A stretch of DNA of 64,000 nt from DASXUG01 sp036504995 (lineage in GTDB: Bacteria > Pseudomonadota > Gammaproteobacteria > Burkholderiales > Methylophilaceae). Shown here one piece after another: positions 24,649-33,537 of this stretch. Within the stretch, counting starts at the first letter, position 1. Each line of letters begins with the position of its first letter. The position numbers and the translations under genes were made by a program. The notes under the pieces were generated by a model. It was not told the origin of the DNA and did not search any database. It saw nothing but the letters and a program-made list of their open reading frames with translations. The DNA lies in contig DASXUG010000001.1 in NCBI GenBank assembly GCA_036504995.1, positions 133,956 to 197,955 on the forward strand, given 5' to 3'.

Positions 24649-25644
24649 CTAAAATGTATAGCCAGCTTTGAGCTCAACACCTGCTAGGTCTTCTAGTAAG
24701 CGCTGCATAGGCTTTAGCTCAATATAGCGTTCACATACACGGCGTAAATAGTGCATGACTAATGGCATATCTTTGACATAGCCATCTTTACCGTCACGGT
24801 GGCATAGCCTTGCAAAAATGCCGAGTACTTTAATATGGCGTTGTGCGCCCATATATTCAAAATCGCGGTAAAAGTCGGCTACATCATGTGCAACAGGTAG
24901 GCCAGCTTTTTTGGCAGCTTGCCAATAACGTACTACCCAATCCAGCACTTGGTCTTCTTCCCAACTGATATAGGCATCTTTCAGGAGGGAAACCAAATCG
25001 TAGGTAATTGGGCCATAGACTGCGTCCTGAAAATCTAACACACCAGGATTGTTCTCGCATACCATCAGGTTGCGAGAGTGATAATCGCGATGCACATAGA
25101 CTTTAGGTTGCGCAAGGATGTTGGCATTGAGCAAAGCAAAGGTTTTATCCAATACGCCTTGGTATTTTTCAGTCAGGGTGCGGTTGAGGTGTTTGTTGAT
25201 ATACCAATCGGGGAATAGCTGCATTTCACGCGTAAGTAAGGCTTCGTCATAGTCAGGAAAAATATTGGGCTTGCTGGCTAGTTGCAACTTGATTAAAGCT
25301 TGATTGGCGTCGAGGTACAGCTTGCTAGCAGAATTTTCATTGAGCGCGCTCAAATAGGTAGCATTTCCTAAATCCGTCAGTAGTAAAAAGCCTTGCTCGA
25401 TATTTTGGTGCAGTACTTTAGGTACGTTTAGGCCAGCCTCGCCAAATACTTCAGCCACCTGCACAAATGGGCGGCAATCTTCTTGGGGGGGCGGAGCGTC
25501 CATGGCGATAAGCGTGCGACCATCTGCAAAGGTGAGTCTAAAATAACGTCTAAAGCTTGCATCGGCCGAGGCGGTAGTTAATTGATAAGACTCGCCGCTT
25601 AATACCTGATTAAGCCAATCTTGCAATTGTTGTTGTCTAAGCAC
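24649..25644 (-). CDS. amgK: Anomeric MurNAc/GlcNAc kinase
   Basis: A 331-aa aminoglycoside-phosphotransferase-fold kinase that phosphorylates MurNAc at C1 during peptidoglycan recycling. The catalytic loop VHRDYHSRN (His185, Asp187, Asn192) and the metal-binding LDFQD (about 203-207) are intact. Pairing with murU 10 bp downstream is the known arrangement in Pseudomonas and relatives. It is divergent from lptD, 173 bp away. Confidence 0.86.
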   Translation of the reverse strand: MLRQQQLQDWLNQVLSGESYQLTTASADASFRRYFRLTFADGRTLIAMDAPPPQEDCRPFVQVAEVFGEAGLNVPKVLHQNIEQGFLLLTDLGNATYLSALNENSASKLYLDANQALIKLQLASKPNIFPDYDEALLTREMQLFPDWYINKHLNRTLTEKYQGVLDKTFALLNANILAQPKVYVHRDYHSRNLMVCENNPGVLDFQDAVYGPITYDLVSLLKDAYISWEEDQVLDWVVRYWQAAKKAGLPVAHDVADFYRDFEYMGAQRHIKVLGIFARLCHRDGKDGYVKDMPLVMHYLRRVCERYIELKPMQRLLEDLAGVELKAGYTF

Positions 25645-25817
25645 AAATATTTACCTTATAAAAAAGTGTTAAAATTCAATCATCAAGCTCAAATGAGCGG
25701 AATTTACACATTGCCTAAAATGCGAATTTATGCGATTTTATCACTCTAGCAAAAATCACTCACAAAATAAGTCAAAATAGATACTAGGCTCGCAATCACT
25801 TTAGCTTAAAAAACACT

Positions 25818-28421
25818 TTGAAAATTCGATTAATCACACTGACTATCGGCTTGTTGCCGTTTAATATTTCGCAATTAAGTGCAGCAGAGCTTAACTCTGT
25901 TGCCCATGATGTTGTGCAAGAAAATGGTGAGCCAGTACGCTTAATACTGGATTGGACCTTGCTTGCTGAAAATATGAGTGTGGTGCCGCAAGCTGAAGCG
26001 GGGACAGTTGAGCAGAAGAAAAAGACAAAAGTCGACAAGCGTCAAAGTGTTGCGATTGAAAACACCCCAATTCAGAAGATCAAGCTAAGAATGAGCCCTG
26101 CGATTGCCAATTTTGAGCCACTAAATGAAACAGTCGAGGATGCAGCCAATGTAAGCGAAAACAATACGCCAGTTTCACCTGATGCCATTGTGATTCAGGG
26201 CGATAAAATGCAGATTTATCAAGACCGTCAATACACCACCACAGGTAACGCTGCCTTACTTAAGCAAGGGCAAAACATCTATGGAGACACGATTAACTAC
26301 GATGTTGAAAATGGCCAGCTTAATGTAGTAGGTAACAGTAAGATTGTGGCGCAAGAAAGCGTGGTTGATGGCTCAGAACTTCATATGCGCTTAGACGATA
26401 ACGTGGGTGAGATGAAAGACTCCAGTTTTACCATGAGCACTCCAGGTCGAGGCTTGACCCGCTCTGCACAGCCCCAAACACCCACGCTTTACAATGATAT
26501 TGCGGAAAATAATCAATCTTACACCCAACAAAATATTGATGATAACTCCTCCGTTAACACTCCGCTCGATGGGGCGGTGAAGTCGCGTGGCGATGCGGAT
26601 ACGATTCTATTTGAAGGCCAAAATAGAAAGCGCTTAAAAAATGCGCGTATTACCACCTGTGAAGTGGGCAATAATGACTGGTATATAAAGTCTAGTGACT
26701 TAGAGTTGGATGACTATACCAAAACGGGTACTGGTCGTAACGCCCGCGTTGAGTTCAAAGATGTGCCTATCTTATACACACCTTGGATACGCTTTCCCTA
26801 TTCTAATGAGCGTAAATCTGGCTTTCTCGCACCTACTATAGGAACTACTTCAAAAAGTGGTTTGGAAATGGTGGCGCCGTATTATTGGAACATTTCTCCT
26901 AATATGGATGCCACTTTAGCAGCGCGGTATTTATCTAAACGCGGTATTCAGTTGCAAGGTGAGTTTAGATATCTGGATGAGCATTATTCAGGTATTAATA
27001 ATATTGAATATTTAAATAATGATGACTCGACCGATAAAACGCGTTTTTATATCAAACTTAAGCACCAGCAGACCTTAAGCAATGGCGTTTCATTTAATTA
27101 TGATTATTCCAAAGTGTCAGATAATGCATATTTCTCGGATATGACCTCGCGCATTATTACCACCAGTTTGGTCAATCTGCCGCAACAGGCTTCTGTCAGT
27201 TATAGCTATGGCGGTTGGGGCTTTAATGCACTAGTGCAAAAATATCAAACACTCGATAATGTTTCATTTCCTTACGAGCGTTTGCCACAAATCACTGCTA
27301 CAACCGATCAAGACTTTGGACCGTTCAATTTTAAAATGAATAACCAGTTTGTGCGCTTTGATACAGATTTGAGCGCTCCACAAACTTTGGTAAAAGGTAA
27401 TCGCTTTTCTACCTACCCAAGCATAAGCCTACCCTATGCGGTGCCTTTTGGTTATATTACGCCTAAGCTTGGTGTGAGCTATACCAATTACGACTTAACT
27501 AATTTTGCGCCAACTGGCTTGGATGCAAACTCTACGCGCACACTGCCGATTTTCAGTTTAGATACAGGCGTGTTTTTTGACCGTAAAACCAAAATTGGCA
27601 AAAATAGTTACACGCAAACGTTAGAGCCGCGTTTGTTCTATGTTTATATTCCGTACCAAGATCAATCCAAGATGCCTGTGTTTGATTCGGCGCTGGCTGA
27701 TTTAAATTTGGGTACGTTGTTTCTTGAAAATCAATACGTGGGCGGTGATCGTGTCAACAATGCAAACCAGTTGAGCATGGCGGTAACCAGTCGCTTATTT
27801 GATGCGAATACGGGGGTACAGCGCTTGGCCGCTACCTTGGGGCAGCGCTTCTATTTTACCGAGCAAAAAGTAGGCTTGCCAAGTGAAACATTACGCACTA
27901 GTGATAGTTCGGACATCGTGGCTGCTATTACAGCGCGTTTGCGTAATAATTGGGCTTTAGACTCAGCCTTACAATACAACACTTCGGGTAATGATATTGT
28001 AAAGGCCAATATTGGCACGCGTTACAATCCAGAACCAGGCAAAGTGCTTAACCTGAGTTATCGCTATACCCAAGCGCAAGCATCGTCTGCTGTAGGGGCA
28101 CTGAATCAGGTCAACGTGTCTGGACAGTGGCCGTTAGGTAAGGGGTATTATGGCGTAGGGCGTTATAATTACTCATTAGAAGATAAACAGCCTATTGAAG
28201 TGCTAGCAGGTATCGAATATGATGCGAGTTGCTGGAAGACGCGTGCTGTGATGCAACGCCTGACCACTACCACTGGTGATGCTAACTATGCCTTCTTTTT
28301 ACAACTTGAGTTAGATGGTTTAGCCTCTGTGGGCTCAAACCCCATGACTTTATTAAGCCGTGAAATCCCTGGATATTCTAAAAACATTCCCGATGCATAT
28401 CGACAAGAAAACCGTGAGTAA
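25818..28421 (+). CDS. lptD: LPS-assembly protein LptD
   Basis: An 867-aa outer membrane beta-barrel that inserts lipopolysaccharide at the cell surface. The start is TTG (25818), giving a signal peptide cut near LSAAELN. The periplasmic OstA-like jellyroll spans about residues 115-215 (AIVIQGDKMQIYQDRQY), after an extra low-complexity Lys/Glu/Thr-rich stretch. The barrel runs from about 285 to the end. I see only two cysteines, about 281 and 805, against four in E. coli, so only one long-range disulfide is possible. It leads lptD-surA-pdxA-rsmA. Confidence 0.95.
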   Translation: MKIRLITLTIGLLPFNISQLSAAELNSVAHDVVQENGEPVRLILDWTLLAENMSVVPQAEAGTVEQKKKTKVDKRQSVAIENTPIQKIKLRMSPAIANFEPLNETVEDAANVSENNTPVSPDAIVIQGDKMQIYQDRQYTTTGNAALLKQGQNIYGDTINYDVENGQLNVVGNSKIVAQESVVDGSELHMRLDDNVGEMKDSSFTMSTPGRGLTRSAQPQTPTLYNDIAENNQSYTQQNIDDNSSVNTPLDGAVKSRGDADTILFEGQNRKRLKNARITTCEVGNNDWYIKSSDLELDDYTKTGTGRNARVEFKDVPILYTPWIRFPYSNERKSGFLAPTIGTTSKSGLEMVAPYYWNISPNMDATLAARYLSKRGIQLQGEFRYLDEHYSGINNIEYLNNDDSTDKTRFYIKLKHQQTLSNGVSFNYDYSKVSDNAYFSDMTSRIITTSLVNLPQQASVSYSYGGWGFNALVQKYQTLDNVSFPYERLPQITATTDQDFGPFNFKMNNQFVRFDTDLSAPQTLVKGNRFSTYPSISLPYAVPFGYITPKLGVSYTNYDLTNFAPTGLDANSTRTLPIFSLDTGVFFDRKTKIGKNSYTQTLEPRLFYVYIPYQDQSKMPVFDSALADLNLGTLFLENQYVGGDRVNNANQLSMAVTSRLFDANTGVQRLAATLGQRFYFTEQKVGLPSETLRTSDSSDIVAAITARLRNNWALDSALQYNTSGNDIVKANIGTRYNPEPGKVLNLSYRYTQAQASSAVGALNQVNVSGQWPLGKGYYGVGRYNYSLEDKQPIEVLAGIEYDASCWKTRAVMQRLTTTTGDANYAFFLQLELDGLASVGSNPMTLLSREIPGYSKNIPDAYRQENRE

Positions 28422-28422
28422 A

Positions 28423-29787
28423 ATGCCACACATCGTTAAATTTATGACTAAACCCTTTTCGTTTTTAGGTAAGCAATCTGTTAGATTGTGCAGTTTTCTA
28501 CTCGTCATGCTGTTTGCTTTCAGCTTACCACTTCAGTCGCTCGCTAAAGAGGCGGTCGAAGTGGTCAAGATGGATCGTATTGTTGCCGTGGTTGACCAAG
28601 GCGTTATCACCGAACATGAGTTGGATGACCGCATTCGCACCGTAACGGCACAATTAGAGAAGCAGGGTGGTGAGTTGCCGCCTGAGAATATTTTACAAAA
28701 GCAAATTTTAGAGCGCTTGATTAATGACCGTTTGCAGACGCAACTGGCAGCACAAACAGGCCTGCGCGTCGACGATGCGCAGCTCGATAAAACCATTGAG
28801 CGTATCGCTAATCAAAACAAGATGGATGTGCCACAATTTAAAAAAGCGCTGGCAGATGATGGGATTGTTTATCGTAAATTTCGTGAAGATATTCGTAACG
28901 AAATTTTAATCGCACGCTTACGTGAGCGCGAAGTGGATAACAAAATCAATATTACAGAGGCTGAAATTGATAACTATTTAACTACACAAGCAGCAGGTGG
29001 TGCCGCTCAAGATGAATATGAGATTTCACATATTTTGATTCGCTCTCCTGAAAACAGTGATGCCGAAACGCTTAAAAAACTCAAAGAGAAAGCGTCACAA
29101 GCTTATTTACAGCTAAAGTCAGGTGTTGATTTTTCTAAAGTATCGGCCAGCATGTCAGATGCGCCTAATGCGCTAGAGGGTGGCAAGCTGGGTTGGAAGC
29201 AAGCTGGGCAAATCCCCGCTATGTTTGCCGCAGCACTTAAAACCATGCAAGTGGGAGAGCTTACGCCGATTTTACAAAGCCCGAATGGCTTCCATATTCT
29301 AAAGCTGACGAATCGCCGCGGTGGTTCATCCCCGTTGATGGTGGATCAAACCCATGTGCGTCATATTTTGCTCAAACTCAATGAGGTGATGACAGATAAT
29401 GATGCTAAGAAAAAAATGGAAGCGATTAAGCAGCGTTTGGACAGCGGTGAAGATTTTGCGCTTGTGGCAAAACAAGTGTCTGAGGATGGCTCAGCGAGCA
29501 ATGGTGGGGATTTAGGCTGGGTTAATCCAGGTGAGACCGTGCCACAATTTGAACAAGCCATGAATTTGCTGGCGATTAAAGAAATTAGTGAGCCGATTCG
29601 CAGCCCATTTGGTTGGCACATTATGCAAGTGCTAGAGCGTCGTAAACAGGATATGACCAACGAGGCTGCCCGCCTTAAAGCGCGTCAAGAGATTCGTGCA
29701 CGCAAGGCTGATGAGGCTTATCAAGACTGGTTGCGTGAGTTACGTGATCGCGCCTATGTTGAGCTACGCTTAGAAGATAAATACTAA
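28423..29787 (+). CDS. surA: Periplasmic chaperone and peptidyl-prolyl isomerase SurA
   Basis: A SurA_N domain followed by two parvulin domains (opening YEISHILIRS and THVRHILLKL) and a C-terminal helix. It escorts outer membrane proteins to the BAM complex. The ATG at 28423, one base after the lptD stop, gives a 454-aa protein with a signal peptide ending near LQSLAKE. An earlier in-frame start at 28360 lies inside lptD and is less likely; the GTG at 28414 and the ATG at 28444 are also possible. Confidence 0.93.
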   Translation: MPHIVKFMTKPFSFLGKQSVRLCSFLLVMLFAFSLPLQSLAKEAVEVVKMDRIVAVVDQGVITEHELDDRIRTVTAQLEKQGGELPPENILQKQILERLINDRLQTQLAAQTGLRVDDAQLDKTIERIANQNKMDVPQFKKALADDGIVYRKFREDIRNEILIARLREREVDNKINITEAEIDNYLTTQAAGGAAQDEYEISHILIRSPENSDAETLKKLKEKASQAYLQLKSGVDFSKVSASMSDAPNALEGGKLGWKQAGQIPAMFAAALKTMQVGELTPILQSPNGFHILKLTNRRGGSSPLMVDQTHVRHILLKLNEVMTDNDAKKKMEAIKQRLDSGEDFALVAKQVSEDGSASNGGDLGWVNPGETVPQFEQAMNLLAIKEISEPIRSPFGWHIMQVLERRKQDMTNEAARLKARQEIRARKADEAYQDWLRELRDRAYVELRLEDKY

Positions 29788-29854
29788 GCTTATTAACTCA
29801 ATTATCCAAACCTTGACTAGCTACTAGCCAAGCACCTAGGACAACTTTAACTCA

Positions 29855-30853
29855 GTGACACAAGCCATACCCTCCATCGTCATTACCTCAGGCGAGCCTG
29901 CTGGCATTGGCTTAGACCTTTGCGCCATGCTCGCCCATCACGCTTTGCCCGCCAAACTGACAGTGATTGCCGATAAAACAGCACTTACGGCACGCGCACA
30001 GGCTCTGGGGATTGCTCTGCATCTGCAAGATTATGCGCCGCAAGCGCAGCTTGCGCATACTGGTGATGGCACGCTGGAAGTGCTTCATCTCGCTGCATCT
30101 CAACCAGTGTTGGCAGGTCAACTCAATGTGGCTAATAGCCACTATGTGCTGAACACCTTGGTACGTGCAACAGATGGTTGCCTAAGTGGAGAGTTTGGCG
30201 CCATGGTGACCGCGCCTGTGCATAAAGGCATCATCAATGATGCGGGCATTGTCTTCACCGGGCACACTGAGTTTATTCAAGAGCACACTCATACCGACGA
30301 AGTGGTGATGATGCTGGTCGGTGGCGGTATGCGCGTAGCACTAGCTTCACGTCATTTGCCGCTTACACAAGTAGCGGGTGCAATCACACAAGCTGGTTTA
30401 GAAAAAACCATACGTATTATTCATGCCGATTTAATCCAAAAGTTCGGTATTCTCAAGCCGCGTATTCTAGTGGCAGGCTTAAACCCACACGCAGGAGAAG
30501 GTGGTTATTTAGGCACAGAAGAAATCACCACGATTAACCCAGTGCTTGAAAAGCTGCGTTTGGAAGGCATGGATTTGGTTGGTGCGTTACCAGCAGATAC
30601 CATGTTTTCACAAAAGAATATGAAGATTGCAGATGCATTTCTCGCCATGTACCACGACCAAGGCTTGGCGGTACTCAAGCACGCCAGTTTTGGCGAGGGG
30701 GTGAATATTACATTGGGTTTACCGATTGTTCGTACCTCCGTAGATCACGGTACCGCGCTTGATTTAGCAGGCTCAGGCAAGGCCGAGATTGGCAGTTTGA
30801 TGGCAGCCATCTATTTGGCCATTGAGCTTGCCGCCAAGAAAGCCAACATATAA
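29855..30853 (+). CDS. pdxA: 4-hydroxythreonine-4-phosphate dehydrogenase
   Basis: A 332-aa enzyme of the DXP-dependent pyridoxal phosphate pathway. It oxidises 4-phosphohydroxy-threonine, which then feeds PdxJ. The start is GTG at 29855 (MTQAIPSIVITSGEPAGIG). The conserved TSGEPAGIG (about 11-19), the metal-binding FTGHTEF and HDQGLAVLKH, and the VDHGTALDLAG block are present. Its stop abuts the rsmA start. Confidence 0.96.
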   Translation: MTQAIPSIVITSGEPAGIGLDLCAMLAHHALPAKLTVIADKTALTARAQALGIALHLQDYAPQAQLAHTGDGTLEVLHLAASQPVLAGQLNVANSHYVLNTLVRATDGCLSGEFGAMVTAPVHKGIINDAGIVFTGHTEFIQEHTHTDEVVMMLVGGGMRVALASRHLPLTQVAGAITQAGLEKTIRIIHADLIQKFGILKPRILVAGLNPHAGEGGYLGTEEITTINPVLEKLRLEGMDLVGALPADTMFSQKNMKIADAFLAMYHDQGLAVLKHASFGEGVNITLGLPIVRTSVDHGTALDLAGSGKAEIGSLMAAIYLAIELAAKKANI

Positions 30854-30856
30854 GTG

Positions 30857-31621
30857 ATGAAACATTTAGCCAAGAAAAGGTTTGGGCAAAACTTTTTAAC
30901 TGATCAAGCCATTATCAGTAGTTTAGTCGATGCTATTTCCCCGCAAGCGAATGACTTAATGGTGGAAATTGGCCCAGGATTAGGTGCGCTTACACAACCA
31001 TTACTCAAGCAGCTCAATCATTTGCATGTGGTAGAAATTGATCGGGACATTATTGCGTGGATGCAAAGTTACTATCCTAAAGATAAAGTGACAATACATA
31101 ACTCCGATGTGTTGAAGTTTGATTTTGCAACGATTGGCGAGCGTATTCGCGTGGTGGGCAATCTACCATACAATATTTCCAGCCCTATTTTATTCAAGCT
31201 ACTCGAAAATACCCATCAAATTATTGATATGCACTTTATGTTGCAAAAAGAAGTGGTCGAACGCATGGTTGCCGCCCCTTCAACCTCAGAATATGGGCGC
31301 TTGTCGGTCATGTTGCAATACCGTTTGCAAATGGAGTATTTGATTACCGTGCCGCCAGAGGCCTTTGAACCAGCCCCCAAAGTAGAGTCTGCATTCGTGC
31401 GCTGCGTACCACATACGACACTGCCGTATCCAGCTAAAGATGAGACTATATTTGCTAAAGTGGTACAAAGTGCTTTTGGGCAACGCCGTAAAACTTTACG
31501 TAATACCCTTAAAGGTTTGCTCGACGATACAGGATTTGAGCAATTGGGCATAGATTCACAATTGCGCGCAGAAAATCTTGGTTTGCAAGATTTTGTCGCA
31601 ATTGCAAATCACTTGTCCTGA
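30857..31621 (+). CDS. rsmA: 16S rRNA (adenine1518/1519-N6) dimethyltransferase
   Basis: A 254-aa SAM-dependent enzyme, also called KsgA, that dimethylates two adenines near the 3' end of 16S rRNA. Motif I is VEIGPGLGALTQ (about 40-51), with the catalytic NLPYNISSPIL (about 104-114). The start is either the GTG at 30854 or the ATG at 30857; the ATG is chosen. It is the last gene of the lptD operon. Confidence 0.96.
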   Translation: MKHLAKKRFGQNFLTDQAIISSLVDAISPQANDLMVEIGPGLGALTQPLLKQLNHLHVVEIDRDIIAWMQSYYPKDKVTIHNSDVLKFDFATIGERIRVVGNLPYNISSPILFKLLENTHQIIDMHFMLQKEVVERMVAAPSTSEYGRLSVMLQYRLQMEYLITVPPEAFEPAPKVESAFVRCVPHTTLPYPAKDETIFAKVVQSAFGQRRKTLRNTLKGLLDDTGFEQLGIDSQLRAENLGLQDFVAIANHLS

Positions 31622-31711
31622 TATAATTCTGAAAAACTGTTGGTTTAAGTACAAACATTAAAGTATTTGATATAAGCACTAAATTGATAAAGTCACGAAG
31701 GGGAGACTGCA

Positions 31712-32365
31712 ATGAGAATTATCTTACTAGGCGCACCAGGCGCTGGTAAAGGCACACAAGCCACTTTCATCAAAGAAAAATTCAATATTCCACAAATTTC
31801 TACAGGCGACATGTTGCGTGCTGCAGTTAAAGCTGGCACAGCGCTCGGCTTGGAAGCTAAAAGCTATATGGATAGCGGTGGTTTAGTGCCAGACGCTGTG
31901 ATTATCGGCTTGGTAAGTGAGCGTATTAAAGATGCAGATTGCCAAAATGGATTTTTGTTTGACGGCTTTCCTCGTACCATCCCACAAGCAGAAGCCATGA
32001 AAAATGCAGGCGTAGGTATCGACTACGTAGTAGAAATTGACGTGCCTGATGAAGCTATTATTGAGCGTATGAGTGGTCGTCGCTCACACCCAGCGAGTGG
32101 ACGCACCTACCATGTAAAATTTAACCCACCCAAGGTTGAAGGTAAAGACGACGTAACAGGTGAAGACTTAGTACAGCGTGATGATGACAAAGAAGAAGTG
32201 GTGAAAAACCGCCTCAATGTCTATCATACGCAAACCAAACAACTGGTTGGCTACTACTCGGATTGGGCGAACTCAGGCGTCGGTGGTGCCCCAAAATATG
32301 TAAAAGTACACGGCTTAGGTGAGATGAGCAGCATTAAAGAGGCCATTTTTACTGCCTTAGTTTAA
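31712..32365 (+). CDS. adk: Adenylate kinase
   Basis: A 217-aa enzyme that balances ATP, ADP and AMP. The P-loop GAPGAGKGTQ (7-16), the AMP-binding TGDMLRAAV and DGFPRT, and a long-form LID domain (about 122-160) are present. GAAGGGGAG gives a strong ribosome binding site. A putative surface-protein operator begins 22 bp after the stop. Confidence 0.98.
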   Translation: MRIILLGAPGAGKGTQATFIKEKFNIPQISTGDMLRAAVKAGTALGLEAKSYMDSGGLVPDAVIIGLVSERIKDADCQNGFLFDGFPRTIPQAEAMKNAGVGIDYVVEIDVPDEAIIERMSGRRSHPASGRTYHVKFNPPKVEGKDDVTGEDLVQRDDDKEEVVKNRLNVYHTQTKQLVGYYSDWANSGVGGAPKYVKVHGLGEMSSIKEAIFTALV

Positions 32366-32386
32366 TAATATTAGGGATAAAGGCAT

Positions 32387-32402
32387 TAGTCCGAATGGAC
32401 TA
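32387..32402. promoter_or_regulatory. TAGTCC-N4-GGACTA operator, copy 1
   Basis: TAGTCCGAATGGACTA: 6-bp arms and a GAAT centre, 148 bp before the start of the PEP-CTERM gene at 32550. Identical to the copy at 58635 and the reverse complement of the copy at 55620. The flanking ATTGC on the gene side is shared with copy 3. Confidence 0.65.
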
Positions 32403-32549
32403 TTGCTGGTGTGGAAACAGGTCGTTATTATGGCAGCCTACCAAGGTATACACTTATGGTATTGGTGCAAATGAATTTTTCGGTTGAGAACTTTCAAAGC
32501 TAGAGACTGCATTTGCAATATTAATTTACTTATAAAAAAGGAAGCAATG

Positions 32550-33053
32550 ATGAACGTAGTTAAAACGTTAGCATTGGTAGGCGCCTTATTTGCAGCGCAA
32601 TCTGCAATGGCAGGTACTTACGATTTTGGCTTGATGGGGCCTCCAGATTCAAAGACAATTACTGCTACTTCTGATTCAATTTTTGTAGCTGATAGTGACA
32701 CATTTACATTTAGTATTAATGCTGACGCTAATGTAGCTGGCAGCGCACCAAACGTACCTTTGGCCATTTCATGGTTTAAAGTAACAGGTGTTGCAGTTTG
32801 GAGTGTTGCGTTACTTGACTCAACCAATACACAAATTGGCGCAACAGACTACACTACAGATAACTTCTCATTCGCTAATCTTAGCGCTGGTGCTTACTCT
32901 TTGGTAGTTAAAACATCTGGTAATACAAATTACAGCGTAACTTTAACAACTGCGCCTGTTGCAACAGCAGTTCCAGAGCCAGAAGCTTACGCAATGATGT
33001 TAGCTGGTTTAGGTTTAGTAGGTTTTGCGGCACGTCGTAAATTCTCAGCTTAA
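32550..33053 (+). CDS. FxDxF-type PEP-CTERM exported protein
   Basis: A 167-aa secreted protein. It has a signal peptide ending at QSAMAG, a beta-rich body with DTFTF (the FxDxF-like site) and GSAPNV, and the sorting tail VPEPEAYAMMLAGLGL-VGF-AARR, recognised and cut by an exosortase at the inner membrane. The second of two adjacent ATGs (32550) has the better spacing to AAGGAAG. Closely related to the genes at 57931 and 57190. The exosortase itself is not in the window. Likely role: surface or matrix component. Confidence 0.9.
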   Translation: MNVVKTLALVGALFAAQSAMAGTYDFGLMGPPDSKTITATSDSIFVADSDTFTFSINADANVAGSAPNVPLAISWFKVTGVAVWSVALLDSTNTQIGATDYTTDNFSFANLSAGAYSLVVKTSGNTNYSVTLTTAPVATAVPEPEAYAMMLAGLGLVGFAARRKFSA

Positions 33054-33070
33054 TCAGATTTTGCATTAAA

Positions 33071-33107
33071 TAAAATAAAAACCCGCTTCGGCGGGTTTTT
33101 ATTTTAT
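33071..33107. terminator. Strong bidirectional terminator
   Basis: TAAAATAAAAACCCGC, TTCG tetraloop, GCGGGTTTTTATTTTA: a 16-bp stem with a T tract, just after the PEP-CTERM gene. Confidence 0.94.
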
Positions 33108-33144
33108 GCTCTTAAAAGTATTAATCATTTTATAAAGTATTGTT

Positions 33145-33486
33145 ATGACTCAATTACCCCCATGCCCTCAATGTCAATCTGAATACACCTATGAAGATGG
33201 TGATAATTATGTATGCCCTGAGTGTGCTCACGAGTGGAGCAAAACTACTAGTGCAGAGTCCGGCGAAGCTAATAAAGTGATACGTGATGCAAATGGTAAT
33301 GTGCTTCAAGATGGCGACACTATTACCGTGATTAAAGACTTGAAAGTGAAAGGCTCTTCTTCGTTGGTGAAGGTTGGCACCAAGGTGAAAAATATCCGTT
33401 TAGTCGATGGTGATCACGACATTGATTGCAAGATAGACGGTTTTGGTGCGATGAAACTGAAGTCTGAGTTTGTGAAAAAGGCTTAA
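33145..33486 (+). CDS. yjdM: YjdM/PhnA-like zinc-ribbon protein
   Basis: A 113-aa protein with an N-terminal four-Cys zinc ribbon (CPQC at 8-11 and CPEC at 25-28) and a C-terminal KOW-like beta domain (GDTITVIKDLKVKG; DCKIDGFGAMKLKSEF). It matches the family once called PhnA, later YjdM, whose true role is uncertain; the old phosphonate link is doubtful. Single gene, convergent with the U32 gene. Confidence 0.9.
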   Translation: MTQLPPCPQCQSEYTYEDGDNYVCPECAHEWSKTTSAESGEANKVIRDANGNVLQDGDTITVIKDLKVKGSSSLVKVGTKVKNIRLVDGDHDIDCKIDGFGAMKLKSEFVKKA

Positions 33487-33537
33487 GCCTTTTAGCATTC
33501 CTATTTTTGCGTGGATATTTAGCAATATGATATTTCG

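Noticed and set aside
24238..24687. A 149-codon plus-strand frame over murU
   Set aside because: Shadow; murU on the minus strand has the nucleotidyltransferase signature.
32403..32546. Sigma-54 promoter expected downstream of the TAGTCC operator
   Set aside because: No GG-N10-GC pair with the right spacing was found here or downstream of the other two operators.
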